The position numbers and the translations under genes are program-made. From Paenibacillus_AB sp036577625 (GTDB taxonomy: Bacteria > Bacillota > Bacilli > Paenibacillales > NBRC-103111), in contig NZ_JARBDC010000042.1 of assembly GCF_036577625.1 (NCBI RefSeq), forward strand, positions 1-64,000: a stretch of DNA of 64,000 bases, given 5' to 3'. The notes under the pieces were generated by a model that worked only from the letters and a program-made list of their open reading frames with translations, was not told where the DNA came from and made no database searches. Shown piece by piece: positions 15,335-24,787 of the stretch (the first letter of the stretch is position 1; each line of letters begins with the position of its first letter).

Positions 15335-16585
15335 CTATTCGACGAGAAAGCGGACGCCGGCCAGCACGAGACCGATGACGAAGCCGCATATCGCGCCGTT
15401 GACGCGAATCCACTGCAGGTCGGAGCCGATTTTGTCCTCGATAAGCGCGATAAGCGTCTCATTGTCGTATTTCCGGATATTTTCCTCGATCAGCGTGCCG
15501 ATCCGGTGATGATTGCGCTCGATCCAATCGGCAAGTTTGTCCTGAACGAACGTTTCGATGCGCCCGACCTGCACGGCGTCGGCCCGCAAACGTCCGAGCG
15601 CCTGCTCCAGCACGGGGACGGCGACGTCGCGCGGATACGCCTCCGTATGGATATAGGCGAGCAGCTTTTCGCGCGTTTGCTCGAGAAAAGCGTTCAGCTT
15701 TTCGGACAGCCGCAGCCGTTCCTTCAGCTCGCGCTTCCATCCGTCCAGCGCTTCCTTCGTCTCGGGCTTCTCGAGCATCGCTGCGATTTTGGCGCGCAGC
15801 GTCTCCGAAATGGCGACGCGGGTCGGATTGCGGGCGCTGCGCAGCTCCCATATTTGCGATTGCAGCAGCTGGCGGATCGTTTCGCCGAGACGTTCCTCGC
15901 TCATGAAGCCGGCGAACGCGTTCAGCGCGAACGACATCAGCCCTCCGGCCTGAATGCGCCCGATCGCGTCGGAAGCCATGACGCCCATTTGCCGCACGGT
16001 CGATTCGCGGTTGATATAGTCTTCGGCGAAGTCGAGGACGAAATCGAGCGCCTTGCCGTCCCAATCGTTCGCGAAGCCGTACTGCGCCAGTCCGGACGCG
16101 ACCGCGGCAAGATCGACCTCGTCGAGGCGCCGCCCGATTTCCCGCTCCAGCACGGGGGCGAGCTTGTCCCACGGAAACGAGCGGACGGCGAAGTCGCTGA
16201 TCCGCACGATCGTCCGCGCTCCCTCTTCCGTGCGCAGGTGAGCCTCGATGCCGTCCAGCAGCTTCGGCACGACGGAAAACTGCTTCATTTTGTCGCGAAT
16301 GCTTTCTTTGCTGAGCAGCTCGTTTTGCACCGTCGCGACGAGCGCCTTCGTCACCTTCTCCCGGTTGTTCGGCAAAATGGCCGTATGCGGAATCGGGATG
16401 CCGAGCGGGTGCCGGAACAGCGCCGTTACGGCGAACCAGTCGGCAAGCCCGCCGACGAGACCGGCTTCGAAGCCGCTGCGGATGAAGCGGACCCACGGCA
16501 CCGCATCGAACGGAATCGTGACGACAAAGCCCGCCGCCATCACGCCGAGCGATACGGCGGCCATGTATCGAGTGTTTCGTTTCAT
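15335..16585 (-). CDS. DUF445 family membrane protein
   Basis: A 416-residue DUF445 protein. The N-terminal helix (MAAVSLGVMAAGFVVTIPF) is followed by the family hallmark EAGLVGGLADWFAVTALFRHPLGIPIPHTAILPNNR, a long helical middle with charged heptads, and a C-terminal membrane helix (GAICGFVIGLVLAGVRFLVE). It is conserved in spore formers and other bacteria; the function is unknown. Monocistronic by appearance. The long forward frame across this gene (15506-17032) is its antisense shadow. Confidence 0.92.
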   Translation of the reverse strand: MKRNTRYMAAVSLGVMAAGFVVTIPFDAVPWVRFIRSGFEAGLVGGLADWFAVTALFRHPLGIPIPHTAILPNNREKVTKALVATVQNELLSKESIRDKMKQFSVVPKLLDGIEAHLRTEEGARTIVRISDFAVRSFPWDKLAPVLEREIGRRLDEVDLAAVASGLAQYGFANDWDGKALDFVLDFAEDYINRESTVRQMGVMASDAIGRIQAGGLMSFALNAFAGFMSEERLGETIRQLLQSQIWELRSARNPTRVAISETLRAKIAAMLEKPETKEALDGWKRELKERLRLSEKLNAFLEQTREKLLAYIHTEAYPRDVAVPVLEQALGRLRADAVQVGRIETFVQDKLADWIERNHHRIGTLIEENIRKYDNETLIALIEDKIGSDLQWIRVNGAICGFVIGLVLAGVRFLVE

Positions 16586-16872
16586 GTATCGAGTTCAGCC
16601 CCCTCTAGCGATCCGAGTTCGGTCCTACATTCCCATTGTACTCCATTTCCGGCGATTCCAAAACGGACCCGTCGCGATCGGCGGCAAAACAAAGCGCGGC
16701 GCGACGAAACCGAAGAAGGACCGGCGGCGAAACGGGGGCAAGCGGGCGCGGACCCCGCTTCCGAAGTCGGGCCGCTCGCGGGCCGAGCCGGGAGTTCTCG
16801 TCTTTTTTCCGGTCCCTTCGCATACACTGTACGGACTAGCGGAGAAGATTTTCGGATCGGGGGATACGCTGC

Positions 16873-17664
16873 ATGCTACGACGCGGATGGCGGAGCCGGC
16901 CGGCCAAGAAGGGGAGACGGCGAGCTTTTTTCATCGCGCTGCTCATCTTCTTTTTATTCACGCTCCAATCGTTCGTTTTCATCGAAAAAAACTTGCGTCC
17001 CGCGCTGCAGCACGTCGCCATGCTGCGGGTGAAGCAGGTCGCCACGCAGTCGATCAACACGGCCATCACCGAGCAAATCTCGCGGGGGCAAAGCTTCGAC
17101 AGGCTGATCGATTGGCGGACGGACAAAAACGGCAAAATTACCGGCTTTATGCTCAACTACGGCGAGCATATGCGGATTACGTCGGATGCGATCAACACGG
17201 TGCAAAGCGTGCTGAACGAGCTGAAGGAAATACCGGAGCATATTCCGGTCGGTCAGGCGATGGACAGCGCCATCATCGCTTCGTTCGGCCCGAAAATTCC
17301 GATCAAGTTCACCCCCGTCGGCGCGGTGAAGGTCGATTTGAGCACGCGCCAGCAGGATACGGGCATCAACAATATTTTGGTCGAGGTGTATATCCGCATT
17401 ACGACGGAAGTGGCGATCATCATTCCGTTCGACTCGGAGCCCGAAGTGGTCGAGACGGAAATTCCGATCTCGTACGTGCTCGTCGTCGGAGACGTGCCGA
17501 TGTACTACTACGACAACAAGGGCAATCCGACGGGAAAAAGCTCGTCGGCGCCGCCGAGCATCGCGATCCCGCAAATCAAGCAGGATATCGCGAAGCCCGA
17601 AGCGGGGGCTTCCGGAGCGGCCGGAGCGGCGGACGGCGCGGCGAAAGGGAAAAGCGGCAACTGA
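16873..17664 (+). CDS. yunB: Sporulation protein YunB
   Basis: A 263-residue protein with a basic N-terminus, one membrane helix (AFFIALLIFFLFTLQSFVF) and an extracytoplasmic domain containing KQVATQSINTAITEQI, HMRITSDAINTVQSVLNELK, IPVGQAMDSAIIASFGPKIPIKFTPVGAVKVDL and IRITTEVAIIIPFDSEPEVVETEIPISYVLVVGDVP, all matching YunB. In Bacillus YunB is a SigE-controlled protein needed for efficient spore formation. A CATACACT sequence at 16820-16827 fits a SigE -10 box, but I see no good -35. lytH lies next to it, as in Bacillus, though here convergent. An Ala/Gly-rich tail is extra. Confidence 0.9.
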   Translation: MLRRGWRSRPAKKGRRRAFFIALLIFFLFTLQSFVFIEKNLRPALQHVAMLRVKQVATQSINTAITEQISRGQSFDRLIDWRTDKNGKITGFMLNYGEHMRITSDAINTVQSVLNELKEIPEHIPVGQAMDSAIIASFGPKIPIKFTPVGAVKVDLSTRQQDTGINNILVEVYIRITTEVAIIIPFDSEPEVVETEIPISYVLVVGDVPMYYYDNKGNPTGKSSSAPPSIAIPQIKQDIAKPEAGASGAAGAADGAAKGKSGN

Positions 17665-17746
17665 GGCGAACGGCATCGGCATGACGGCATAAGGTGCGAT
17701 TCCGGTACAGCGGCGAATATTTGCCGTCCGTTTCGTGCGACCGATA

Positions 17747-17791
17747 CAAAAAAGCTTCCGATTCGCCGCGATAGCGGATCGGAAGCTTTTT
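17747..17791. terminator. Bidirectional terminator between yunB and lytH
   Basis: AAAAAGCTTCCGAT and ATCGGAAGCTTTTT form a perfect 14-bp inverted repeat around a 15-base loop, with T-runs on both strands. Confidence 0.9.
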
Positions 17792-17863
17792 GCGAGCCGA
17801 ACCGTCCGGCTCCGCCGCCGGTCGCCGTCTTTTTTCGGGAAGACGGAGGCGGCCCGCTTCGGC

Positions 17864-18913
17864 TCAGCCGTTTTTTTTCTCCTTGCGCAGCCGTTCCTCG
17901 CGCTCCCATTTTTTCAAATAAGGATACGGATCGAACGACCATTCGAGCTTGCCGTTGTCGCGGTACAGGCCGAAATGAAGGTGCGGCGGAAATTTCCCCT
18001 GGGTGCCGGGCTTGCCGTAGCCGGAGCTGCCGACCCAGCCGAGAATTTGACCGGGCTTTACGACGTTGCCCAGCTGCAGCGTCTTCTCGAAGCCCGACAG
18101 GTGGGCGTAATAATGATAGACGTTATTCAAATCGCGCAAACCGACGCGCCATCCGCCGTACGGGTTCCATCCCTTGATCTCGACGATGCCGTAGCAGGTG
18201 CTCCGGACCGGCACGCCGTAGCCGGCGAACAAGTCGCTTCCTTCGTGGATCCGGTGTCCGCCCCAGGCTCTGCTCGCTCCCCAAGTGCTGCGGTATGAAT
18301 ATGCGGAGCCGAGCGGCAGCGGAAAGGCGTGCTCGTGCAGATCGAGCCTTCCGAACGTCTCGTATATTTTCACGAATTGCCCGATTCGCTCTACGCTGCG
18401 GGGATTGCGGTAATAGTTCCAAAGCGCCAGCTTGAAGTTTTCTTCGCCCCGGCCGTACGGCATCAGGAAGGAGCTCATCGCCGACAGCAGGTCGAGATCG
18501 TTGTTGCGGTCCGCGACGCCGTCCCCGGAGCCGTCCTTGCCTTTGCCTCCGAACAGCGCGATCGTCATCGGGTTCGTATCACCCGGAATCGGGTTTGCGA
18601 AGCCCGACCACTCCAGTTCCGAATAATAAATGCCGATCAGCCCTTGCCGGCGCGGACGGGTTTTCGGATTGGCGATCGTCAGCGTCCGCTCGTACTGATC
18701 GATCGCCGCCAAATAAGTCCAAGGAATGCCCGTTATGCTGCTGACTTCGTCGAATAATTGCTTCCGTTCGGCCAATACGGCTTTGATGTCCTTCGTCTCG
18801 TTTTGCGGAGCTTGGTTTGCCGAGGCTTCTCCCGCGGCAGGCGCCAGCCACGCGAGCTGCAGCCCGCACAAAGCCAAGACGGACGAACGAAACAACCGGC
18901 TTGCGCGTTTCAA
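17864..18913 (-). CDS. lytH: LytH-like M23 endopeptidase of sporulation
   Basis: A secreted M23 (LytM) metallopeptidase, 349 residues from the TTG at 18913, chosen because AAAGGAGG lies just upstream while the open frame beyond includes that ribosome site. A signal peptide (LALCGLQLAWLAPAAGEASA) is followed by a helical region with a calcium-loop-like DGSGDGVADRNNDLDL and then the peptidase domain: zinc ligands in HEGSDLFAGYG and HLHFG, with HYYAHLSGF between them. Layout and neighbourhood match Bacillus LytH (YunA), an L-Ala-D-Glu peptidase that trims cortex peptidoglycan. Convergent with yunB. Cleavage specificity is inferred. Confidence 0.85.
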   Translation of the reverse strand: MKRASRLFRSSVLALCGLQLAWLAPAAGEASANQAPQNETKDIKAVLAERKQLFDEVSSITGIPWTYLAAIDQYERTLTIANPKTRPRRQGLIGIYYSELEWSGFANPIPGDTNPMTIALFGGKGKDGSGDGVADRNNDLDLLSAMSSFLMPYGRGEENFKLALWNYYRNPRSVERIGQFVKIYETFGRLDLHEHAFPLPLGSAYSYRSTWGASRAWGGHRIHEGSDLFAGYGVPVRSTCYGIVEIKGWNPYGGWRVGLRDLNNVYHYYAHLSGFEKTLQLGNVVKPGQILGWVGSSGYGKPGTQGKFPPHLHFGLYRDNGKLEWSFDPYPYLKKWEREERLRKEKKNG

Positions 18914-19185
18914 GATCGTATTGCCTCCTTTCGCAATCATTGCCATCGTCTATGCGCTTAGGATACGCATTCGCGCTTTCCGCTATTCTTTGGCGGACGC
19001 GTTCGGGAGCGGGAGCGGGAGCGGGGGTATCGCGTCGGAAGCCGCTCATGGCGGTTGGTGGAGAAATCGTGTCCTCCGGCTGCTTCACAGGTCCGATCCC
19101 GGGGGCGGATAGGCGTCCCCGTTTACAGCCGGGGCGGCGGTTTGATACGATGAAGAGAAACGGGGAACCGGACAGGAGGCGGCTA

Positions 19186-19689
19186 ATGATCATGTTCGAT
19201 CACGGGCGCGAGCATATCGACGATCGGATGGTGCTGCTGCAGGCGAATATCGACGACATGAACCCGGAATTCAGCTCGTACGTCACCGACAGGCTGTTCG
19301 AGGCGGGAGCGAACGACGTCTATTGGATTCCGATCATCATGAAAAAAGGAAGACCCGGACTGATGCTGAACGTGCTCGTTTCGGAGGAACGGCTTTCCGA
19401 CATGGAGGCGGTCGTCTTCGCGGAAACGACCACGCTCGGGCTTCGGTATACGAAGGCCGACGTCCATCGGCTCGGCCGGGAATTCGCGCAGGTCGAAACC
19501 GAGTGGGGGCCGATCGCGGTCAAGCTCGGGTTTTACAAGGGCGAGCTCGTACAGATGGCTCCGGAATTCAAGGAATGCGAAGCGGCGGCGAAACGATTCG
19601 GCGTGCCGCTCAAGCGGGTGTACGAGGAAGTCCGGCGAAAGTATGCGGAAAACGCGGACAAGCGCCGGACAGGGGAGCCGAAGGGGTAA
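19186..19689 (+). CDS. larC2: Nickel-pincer cofactor biosynthesis protein LarC, C-terminal part (LarC2)
   Basis: A 167-residue protein that is the C-terminal CTP-binding half of LarC: QANIDDMNPEFSSYVTDRLF, ANDVYWIPIIMKKGRPG, VFAETTTLGLRY and EWGPIAVKLGFYKGELVQMAPEFKECEA. LarC installs nickel into the pincer cofactor of lactate racemase-type enzymes. ATG 19186 is preceded by AGGAGG with ideal spacing, so this half is translated independently. It sits on the strand opposite larC1, about 460 bases away and convergent. In Lactobacillus plantarum the two halves are joined by ribosomal frameshifting, which is impossible here. Confidence 0.9.
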   Translation: MIMFDHGREHIDDRMVLLQANIDDMNPEFSSYVTDRLFEAGANDVYWIPIIMKKGRPGLMLNVLVSEERLSDMEAVVFAETTTLGLRYTKADVHRLGREFAQVETEWGPIAVKLGFYKGELVQMAPEFKECEAAAKRFGVPLKRVYEEVRRKYAENADKRRTGEPKG

Positions 19690-19824
19690 TGCTTTGTTTC
19701 AGTTTCAGGCGGGCAAGCCAAGCAAGGACGTATTGAAAAAGGGTGCACCGGGGCAATCGGGCGGAACGCTTTTTGCACCGTTCGAAGCTACCGGCGCGCG
19801 GTGTTCGGCGTCGCATGACGGTGG

Positions 19825-20012
19825 TCGATCCTAACGAATCGGAATATGCTTATTGGCGGGAAAACGAAGGATTCTACGCTCCAACGAATCTTGATATCGT
19901 TATCGCGGCGAAAAGGAAAGAAACGAACCGATTTGTCGGGAATAACGACAGGAAAGTTCGTTACCCGTTTAAACCCCCCGTATTTGGCCCCGATAACGAT
20001 TGTCAGGTTCGC
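19825..20012. repeat. Dispersed intergenic repeat family B, copy 2
   Basis: Matches 9129-9312 and 31002-31196 block by block: ATGCTTATTGGCGGGAAAACG, ATATCGTTATCG, AAACGAACCGATTTG, AAAGTTCGTTAC and CCCCGATAACGATTG. It is preceded at about 19790-19823 by GCGGTGTTCGGCGTCGCATG, a motif that instead follows copy 3. It lies between larC2 and larC1. Confidence 0.8.
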
Positions 20013-20076
20013 AAGACGTTTGGCCGCGACATTCGCAGTCGCATCCGCTTCTCTGCTATCGATCGGTAAAGGTCCG

Positions 20077-20128
20077 AAAAAGGATGAGGCTCTCCGGACG
20101 AACGAATCGTTCGCTCCCGGAGAGCCTC
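20077..20128 (-). terminator. Terminator of the larE-larB-larC1 operon
   Basis: A perfect 12-bp stem, GAGGCTCTCCGG with CCGGAGAGCCTC (20086-20128), followed on the reverse strand by a run of five T residues. Confidence 0.85.
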
Positions 20129-20151
20129 GCCGTATGCAAGGATTGAAACCG

Positions 20152-21294
20152 TCAATGCTTGTGCGAGTGGGACGCTCCGCGATGGTCGTCGTCCGGGTGA
20201 TGGCCGGAGCCGTGAGCATGCTCGTGACGATGGGCGCGTTCTTCGCCATGCTTATGATCGTCGGGTTCTTCGCCGTCATGATGATGGTGTCCGTGCCCAT
20301 GATCGTGACCGTGGCGGTGTTCATGCTCATGTCGATGATGATGATCATGGTCATGATGATGATCATGGTCGTGATGATGATCATGGTCATGATGATGATC
20401 ATGGTCGTGATGATGATCATGGTCGTGATGATGATCATGGTCGTGATGATGACCGTGCCCATGATGGTGCCCTTGATCGTGATCGTGATGATGATGATGC
20501 TCGTGCGCATGAACGTGCTCGGCGTGAACGAGCTGATGAGCCGTCGCCCACTTCGCGATATACGAATCGGTCGTGCCGATGACGACGCGCAGCACGTTCG
20601 GCCGGTTCGGCAAGTCGCGCGTACCGGCTCCGTAGCCGATCGATTCGACGACCATTTGCGGCAATCCGGCGGAGAAGCCGCTTGCGAGAGCCGCTACGAT
20701 GCCGGCGCCGGTCGGCGTCGTCATCTCCATCTTGTAGTCGGTTTGCGCGATCGGCAGCCCGCGCATCATCTCGAGCGTGGCCGGCGCAGGGACCGGATAC
20801 AGGCCGTGATCGCAGCGCACCGTTCCCGATCCGAGCGGCACGGGGGCGCTGTATACGTAATCGGGATTGAGCGAATCGAGCGCGAGCGCGACGCCGATCA
20901 CGTCGACGATCGAATCGATCGCGCCGACTTCGTGAAAATGCACCTTTTCGAGCGGAATGCCGTGAATTTTGCCTTCGGCGACGCCGATTTTTTCGAAAAT
21001 GGCCAGGCTGTACGATGTAACCCGCTCGTTAAAGCCGGCGGCTTCGATCATCCGCACGATGTCCGCATAATGGCGATGATGCGTCGGCGGCTTGTCCGGA
21101 TCGAGCACGACGTCCATTTTCAAAGCGGAAATGCCTTTTTTGTTCACCCGTTTCCATTCCAGCGCGAACGGTTCGATGCGAATTTTTTGCAGCTCGGCTT
21201 CGACGTAAGCCCGGTCGGCGCCCGCATCGACGAGCGCGGCCAGCGCCATGTCGCCGCTAATGCCCGAGAAACAATCGAAATAGACGACTCGCAC
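20152..21294 (-). CDS. larC1: Nickel-pincer cofactor biosynthesis protein LarC, N-terminal part (LarC1), with long His/Asp-rich tail
   Basis: A 380-residue protein. Residues 1 to about 260 are LarC1: VYFDCFSGISGDMALAALVDAG, HFHEVGAIDSIVDVIGVALAL, PLGSGTVRCDHGLYPVPAPATLEM and TPTGAGIVAAL. The remaining 120 or so residues are dominated by His, Asp and Glu in a repeating HHHDHD pattern, ending in SHSHKH. Such a tail should bind many nickel or zinc ions and may act as a metal store for cofactor assembly. It occupies the position where LarC2 would normally be joined. The start ATG 21294 lies seven bases after larB. Antisense frames here are shadows. Confidence 0.92.
   Translation of the reverse strand: MRVVYFDCFSGISGDMALAALVDAGADRAYVEAELQKIRIEPFALEWKRVNKKGISALKMDVVLDPDKPPTHHRHYADIVRMIEAAGFNERVTSYSLAIFEKIGVAEGKIHGIPLEKVHFHEVGAIDSIVDVIGVALALDSLNPDYVYSAPVPLGSGTVRCDHGLYPVPAPATLEMMRGLPIAQTDYKMEMTTPTGAGIVAALASGFSAGLPQMVVESIGYGAGTRDLPNRPNVLRVVIGTTDSYIAKWATAHQLVHAEHVHAHEHHHHHDHDQGHHHGHGHHHDHDHHHDHDHHHDHDHHHDHDHHHDHDHHHDHDHHHRHEHEHRHGHDHGHGHHHHDGEEPDDHKHGEERAHRHEHAHGSGHHPDDDHRGASHSHKH
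20335..20452. repeat. 18-bp tandem repeat coding the LarC1 histidine tail
   Basis: About 6.5 near-identical 18-bp units, each GATGATGATCATGGTCRT on the forward strand, encoding a six-residue His/Asp unit on the reverse strand. Length probably varies between strains by slippage; that is inference. Confidence 0.9.
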
Positions 21295-21301
21295 GTTGAT
21301 C

Positions 21302-22080
<779 letters not shown>

Positions 22081-22084
<4 letters not shown>

Positions 22085-22929
22085 CGCGCCGCTTCCTTTA
22101 CCGTTACGGGAAGTTCCTTTTTGAGCACGGCGTTCATGCTGCCCGTCTTATAGCCGGCCAGATCGAGCGTGACGTACGTGAAGCCGATCTCGGTAAACTT
22201 TCGATGAATTTGATCGTGCAGCTCGATCACCTTCGCCAGTTCGTCCGGCATCACTTCGATTCTCGCGATTTGATCGTGGTGGCGGACCCGCACCTGCCAA
22301 AACCCGAGCGCGTACAAGTAATCCTCCGCTTCGTCGAGCTGGTCGATTTTCGTCTTGTCGATTTTCGTCCCGTACGGAATGCGCGAGGACAAGCAGGCGA
22401 ACGAAGGCTTGTTCCACGTCCGCAAGCCGAGCTCCTTGGACAGCTCGCGAATTTCGGCTTTCAGGAAGCCGGCCTCCTGGAGCGGGCTGCGGACGCCCTG
22501 CTCGGTTTTCGCCTGCAAGCCGGGGCGGTAATCGCCCAAATCGTCCACGTTCGAGCCGTCGACGATGAACGGAAAGCCGAGCTCCTTCGCCAGCGTTTGC
22601 AGATGCGAATACAGACCGGTTTTGCAATGGTAGCAGCGGTCCGGATTGTTGGCGACGAAGGCGGCGTTCTCGAACTCCTTCACTTCCGTTTGCAAAAGCC
22701 GGACGCCCATCTCCTCGGCAAGCCGGACGGCGGCGTTGAACTCGCGGGTCGGAAACGTTTCCGAGGCGGCCGTGACGGCCAGCACCTGATCGCCCAGCTC
22801 CTGATGCGCGCGCTTCAGCACGAACGTGGAGTCCACGCCGCCGGAGAAAGCGATCAGGACGCGTCCCATATCCCTAAGAATGCGGCCGAGCCGCTCGTCT
22901 TTTTCCCGAATCGTCATTGCGGTTTCCAT
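22081..22929 (-). CDS. larE: Pyridinium-3,5-bisthiocarboxylate mononucleotide synthase LarE
   Basis: A 282-residue LarE of the PP-loop ATPase superfamily. SGGVDSTF near residue 30 is the PP-loop, NNPDRCYHCKTGLY and GSNVDDLGDYRPG are family blocks, and PSFACLSSRIPYG carries the cysteine whose sulfur is sacrificed in the L. plantarum enzyme. LarE adenylates and then thiolates the LarB product. ATG 22929 is preceded by GGGAGGGG. First gene of a tight larE-larB-larC1 operon. No larA racemase is in the window, so the client enzyme lies elsewhere. Confidence 0.94.
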
Positions 22930-23222
22930 GCAGTTCCCCTCCCAAGCTCCGCTCCGAGCGGGCGGCTGACCGCCGATTCCCGGGGGCTGATTGTGTGCAT
23001 TCTCTCCACCTGCAAGTGTATCACAACAACGTTTGGTCCGAAAGCCGCCGGTACCGAACAAATCGACACCTTTTCCAACAAGTTCGAGCCTGCGCCCCGG
23101 TGTAAGCGTCGTTACAATGGGAGCATGGGAGTCCGCGTTCGACCCGACCCGGCCGGATGCGGCCGACCCGGATTCGTCGATCGAGTCGCCGGCAGGCCGC
23201 ACGTGGATTGTTGTCCCTTTCG

Positions 23223-23231
23223 TGATATAAT
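23223..23231 (+). promoter_or_regulatory. Extended -10 promoter element of lipA
   Basis: TGATATAAT is a perfect extended -10 box, 35 bases before the lipA ATG. A clear -35 hexamer at the usual spacing is lacking. Confidence 0.5.
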
Positions 23232-23265
23232 AGGGCTATTCGATAAAAGAAAGCGGGAGTCCAAC

Positions 23266-24153
23266 ATGTCGACGAAACAAACGCTTCGCAAGCCGGAGTG
23301 GCTCAAAATCAAATTGCCGGCGGGCGAAGATTACGATAATGTCAAGCAGTTGAAAGAAACGATGCGCTCGAAGACGCTGCACACGGTGTGCGAGGAGGCG
23401 AAATGCCCGAATATTCACGAGTGCTGGGCGAACCGGACCGCCACGTTCATGATTCTCGGCGATATATGCACGCGGGCGTGCCGCTTTTGCGCGGTCAAGT
23501 CCGGCCTGCCGACGGAGCTCGATCTGCAGGAGCCGGAACGCGTGGCGGAGGCGGCCGAGCAGATGGGTTTGCGCCACTGCGTCGTCACTTCGGTCGCGAG
23601 AGACGATTTGGCCGACGGCGGCGCCTCGATTTTCGCCGAAACGATTCGCGCCGTCCGCAGACGGCTGCCGTTCTGCTCGGTCGAAGTGCTCATCCCGGAT
23701 TTTATGGGCAACGAGCAGTCGCTGCGCACGGTTATGGAAGCGAAGCCGGACATTTTGAACCATAATATGGAGACGGTCGAACGGCTGTCGGACCGCGTCC
23801 GCTCGAAGGCGAAATACCGCCGCTCGCTGGAGCTGCTGTCCCGCTCGAAGACGATCGCGCCGAACATTCCGACCAAGTCGAGCATTATGGTAGGGGTCGG
23901 CGAGACGTGGGACGAAATATTGCGGACGATGGACGATTTGCGCGCCGTCGACTGCGACATTATGACGATCGGCCAATATTTGCAGCCGACGAAGCAGCAT
24001 TTGCGCGTCGCGGAATATTATACGCCCGAGCAGTTCGCGCGGCTGAAGGAAGAAGGGATGAAGCGCGGCTTCCGCCACGTCGAATCGGGACCGCTCGTAA
24101 GGAGCTCGTATCACGCCCACGAGCAGGTGAAATCGGCCCAGGCGCGGACGTAA
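23266..24153 (+). CDS. lipA: Lipoyl synthase
   Basis: A 295-residue radical-SAM enzyme that inserts two sulfurs into octanoyl groups on lipoyl domains. The auxiliary cluster motif is CEEAKCPNIHEC and the radical-SAM cluster motif is CTRACRFC, with VTSVARDDLADGGA and KSSIMVGVGET following. ATG 23266 has a GGGAG ribosome site. Followed by yutD; in Bacillus the lipA homologue (yutB) and yutD are also close neighbours. Confidence 0.97.
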   Translation: MSTKQTLRKPEWLKIKLPAGEDYDNVKQLKETMRSKTLHTVCEEAKCPNIHECWANRTATFMILGDICTRACRFCAVKSGLPTELDLQEPERVAEAAEQMGLRHCVVTSVARDDLADGGASIFAETIRAVRRRLPFCSVEVLIPDFMGNEQSLRTVMEAKPDILNHNMETVERLSDRVRSKAKYRRSLELLSRSKTIAPNIPTKSSIMVGVGETWDEILRTMDDLRAVDCDIMTIGQYLQPTKQHLRVAEYYTPEQFARLKEEGMKRGFRHVESGPLVRSSYHAHEQVKSAQART

Positions 24154-24233
24154 CCGGCTCGCGCCATCCGTTTTCGAAGCCATAGATTGTCTATTCGGGA
24201 CGGCCGTATAAACGGCGCAGGGAGGGAATTCCT

Positions 24234-24746
24234 TTGATCCATATCGGCAGCAAAACGTACGAGCTCGTGCAGGAGCATAAAAACGGCTACAATTTCGAGG
24301 CGTTCCGCGACCGTTTCAGCGAGGTGCTCGAGCGCTACGATTATATCGTGGGCGACTGGGGCTACAGCCAGTTGCGGCTGAAAGGCTTTTTCAAGGAAAG
24401 CAACAAGCACGGCAACAAAGATACGTGCGCGTCCGGCATACAGGATTATTTGAACGAATATTGCAATTTCGGCTGCGCCTACTTCATTTTGCGCAAGGTG
24501 AATACCGGGAAGCCGCAGCCGGAGCCGGCCGTTCAGCCGAACGCGGGGGAGGGCCTCAATCCGCCGCAGCCGGCGGCTTCGAAGCCGACCGGGCCGGCCT
24601 ACGCCGAGCAGCGCCATCATCCCAGGCACGAGCATCCGAGACACGAGCGCCACGAGCGGGGCGAAAGACAGGGCCGCCACGAGCGGCACGACAGGCAGGA
24701 CCGGCACGAGCGGCAGGAGCGGCCGCAGCATCAGCCGCAGAAGTAA
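24234..24746 (+). CDS. yutD: YutD-family protein with basic His/Arg-rich tail
   Basis: A 170-residue protein starting at TTG 24234 with AGGGAGGG upstream. The first 90 residues are the YutD domain: YELVQEHKNGYNFEAFRDRF, YDYIVGDWGYSQLRLKGFF, and DYLNEYCNFGCAYFILRKV. The rest is a low-complexity tail, first Pro/Ala rich and then repeating RHER/RQDR units rich in His, Arg, Glu and Gln. Function of YutD is unknown; the tail resembles nucleic-acid- or metal-binding disordered segments, which is only a suggestion. Confidence 0.88.
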   Translation: MIHIGSKTYELVQEHKNGYNFEAFRDRFSEVLERYDYIVGDWGYSQLRLKGFFKESNKHGNKDTCASGIQDYLNEYCNFGCAYFILRKVNTGKPQPEPAVQPNAGEGLNPPQPAASKPTGPAYAEQRHHPRHEHPRHERHERGERQGRHERHDRQDRHERQERPQHQPQK

Positions 24747-24787
24747 CGGTCGAAACAAGGATACCATCGCTTGGGGAGGCGACGACG

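Noticed and set aside
15506..17032. Long forward reading frame of 508 codons
   Set aside because: It is antisense to the clear DUF445 gene, has no ribosome site and its composition is that of a reversed GC-rich gene.
20335..20452. Possible CRISPR array
   Set aside because: The repeats are contiguous 18-bp units without spacers and lie inside a protein-coding gene.
22930..23202. Longer N-terminus for LarE reaching 23202
   Set aside because: The extra residues match nothing in the family, and a strong ribosome site precedes ATG 22929.
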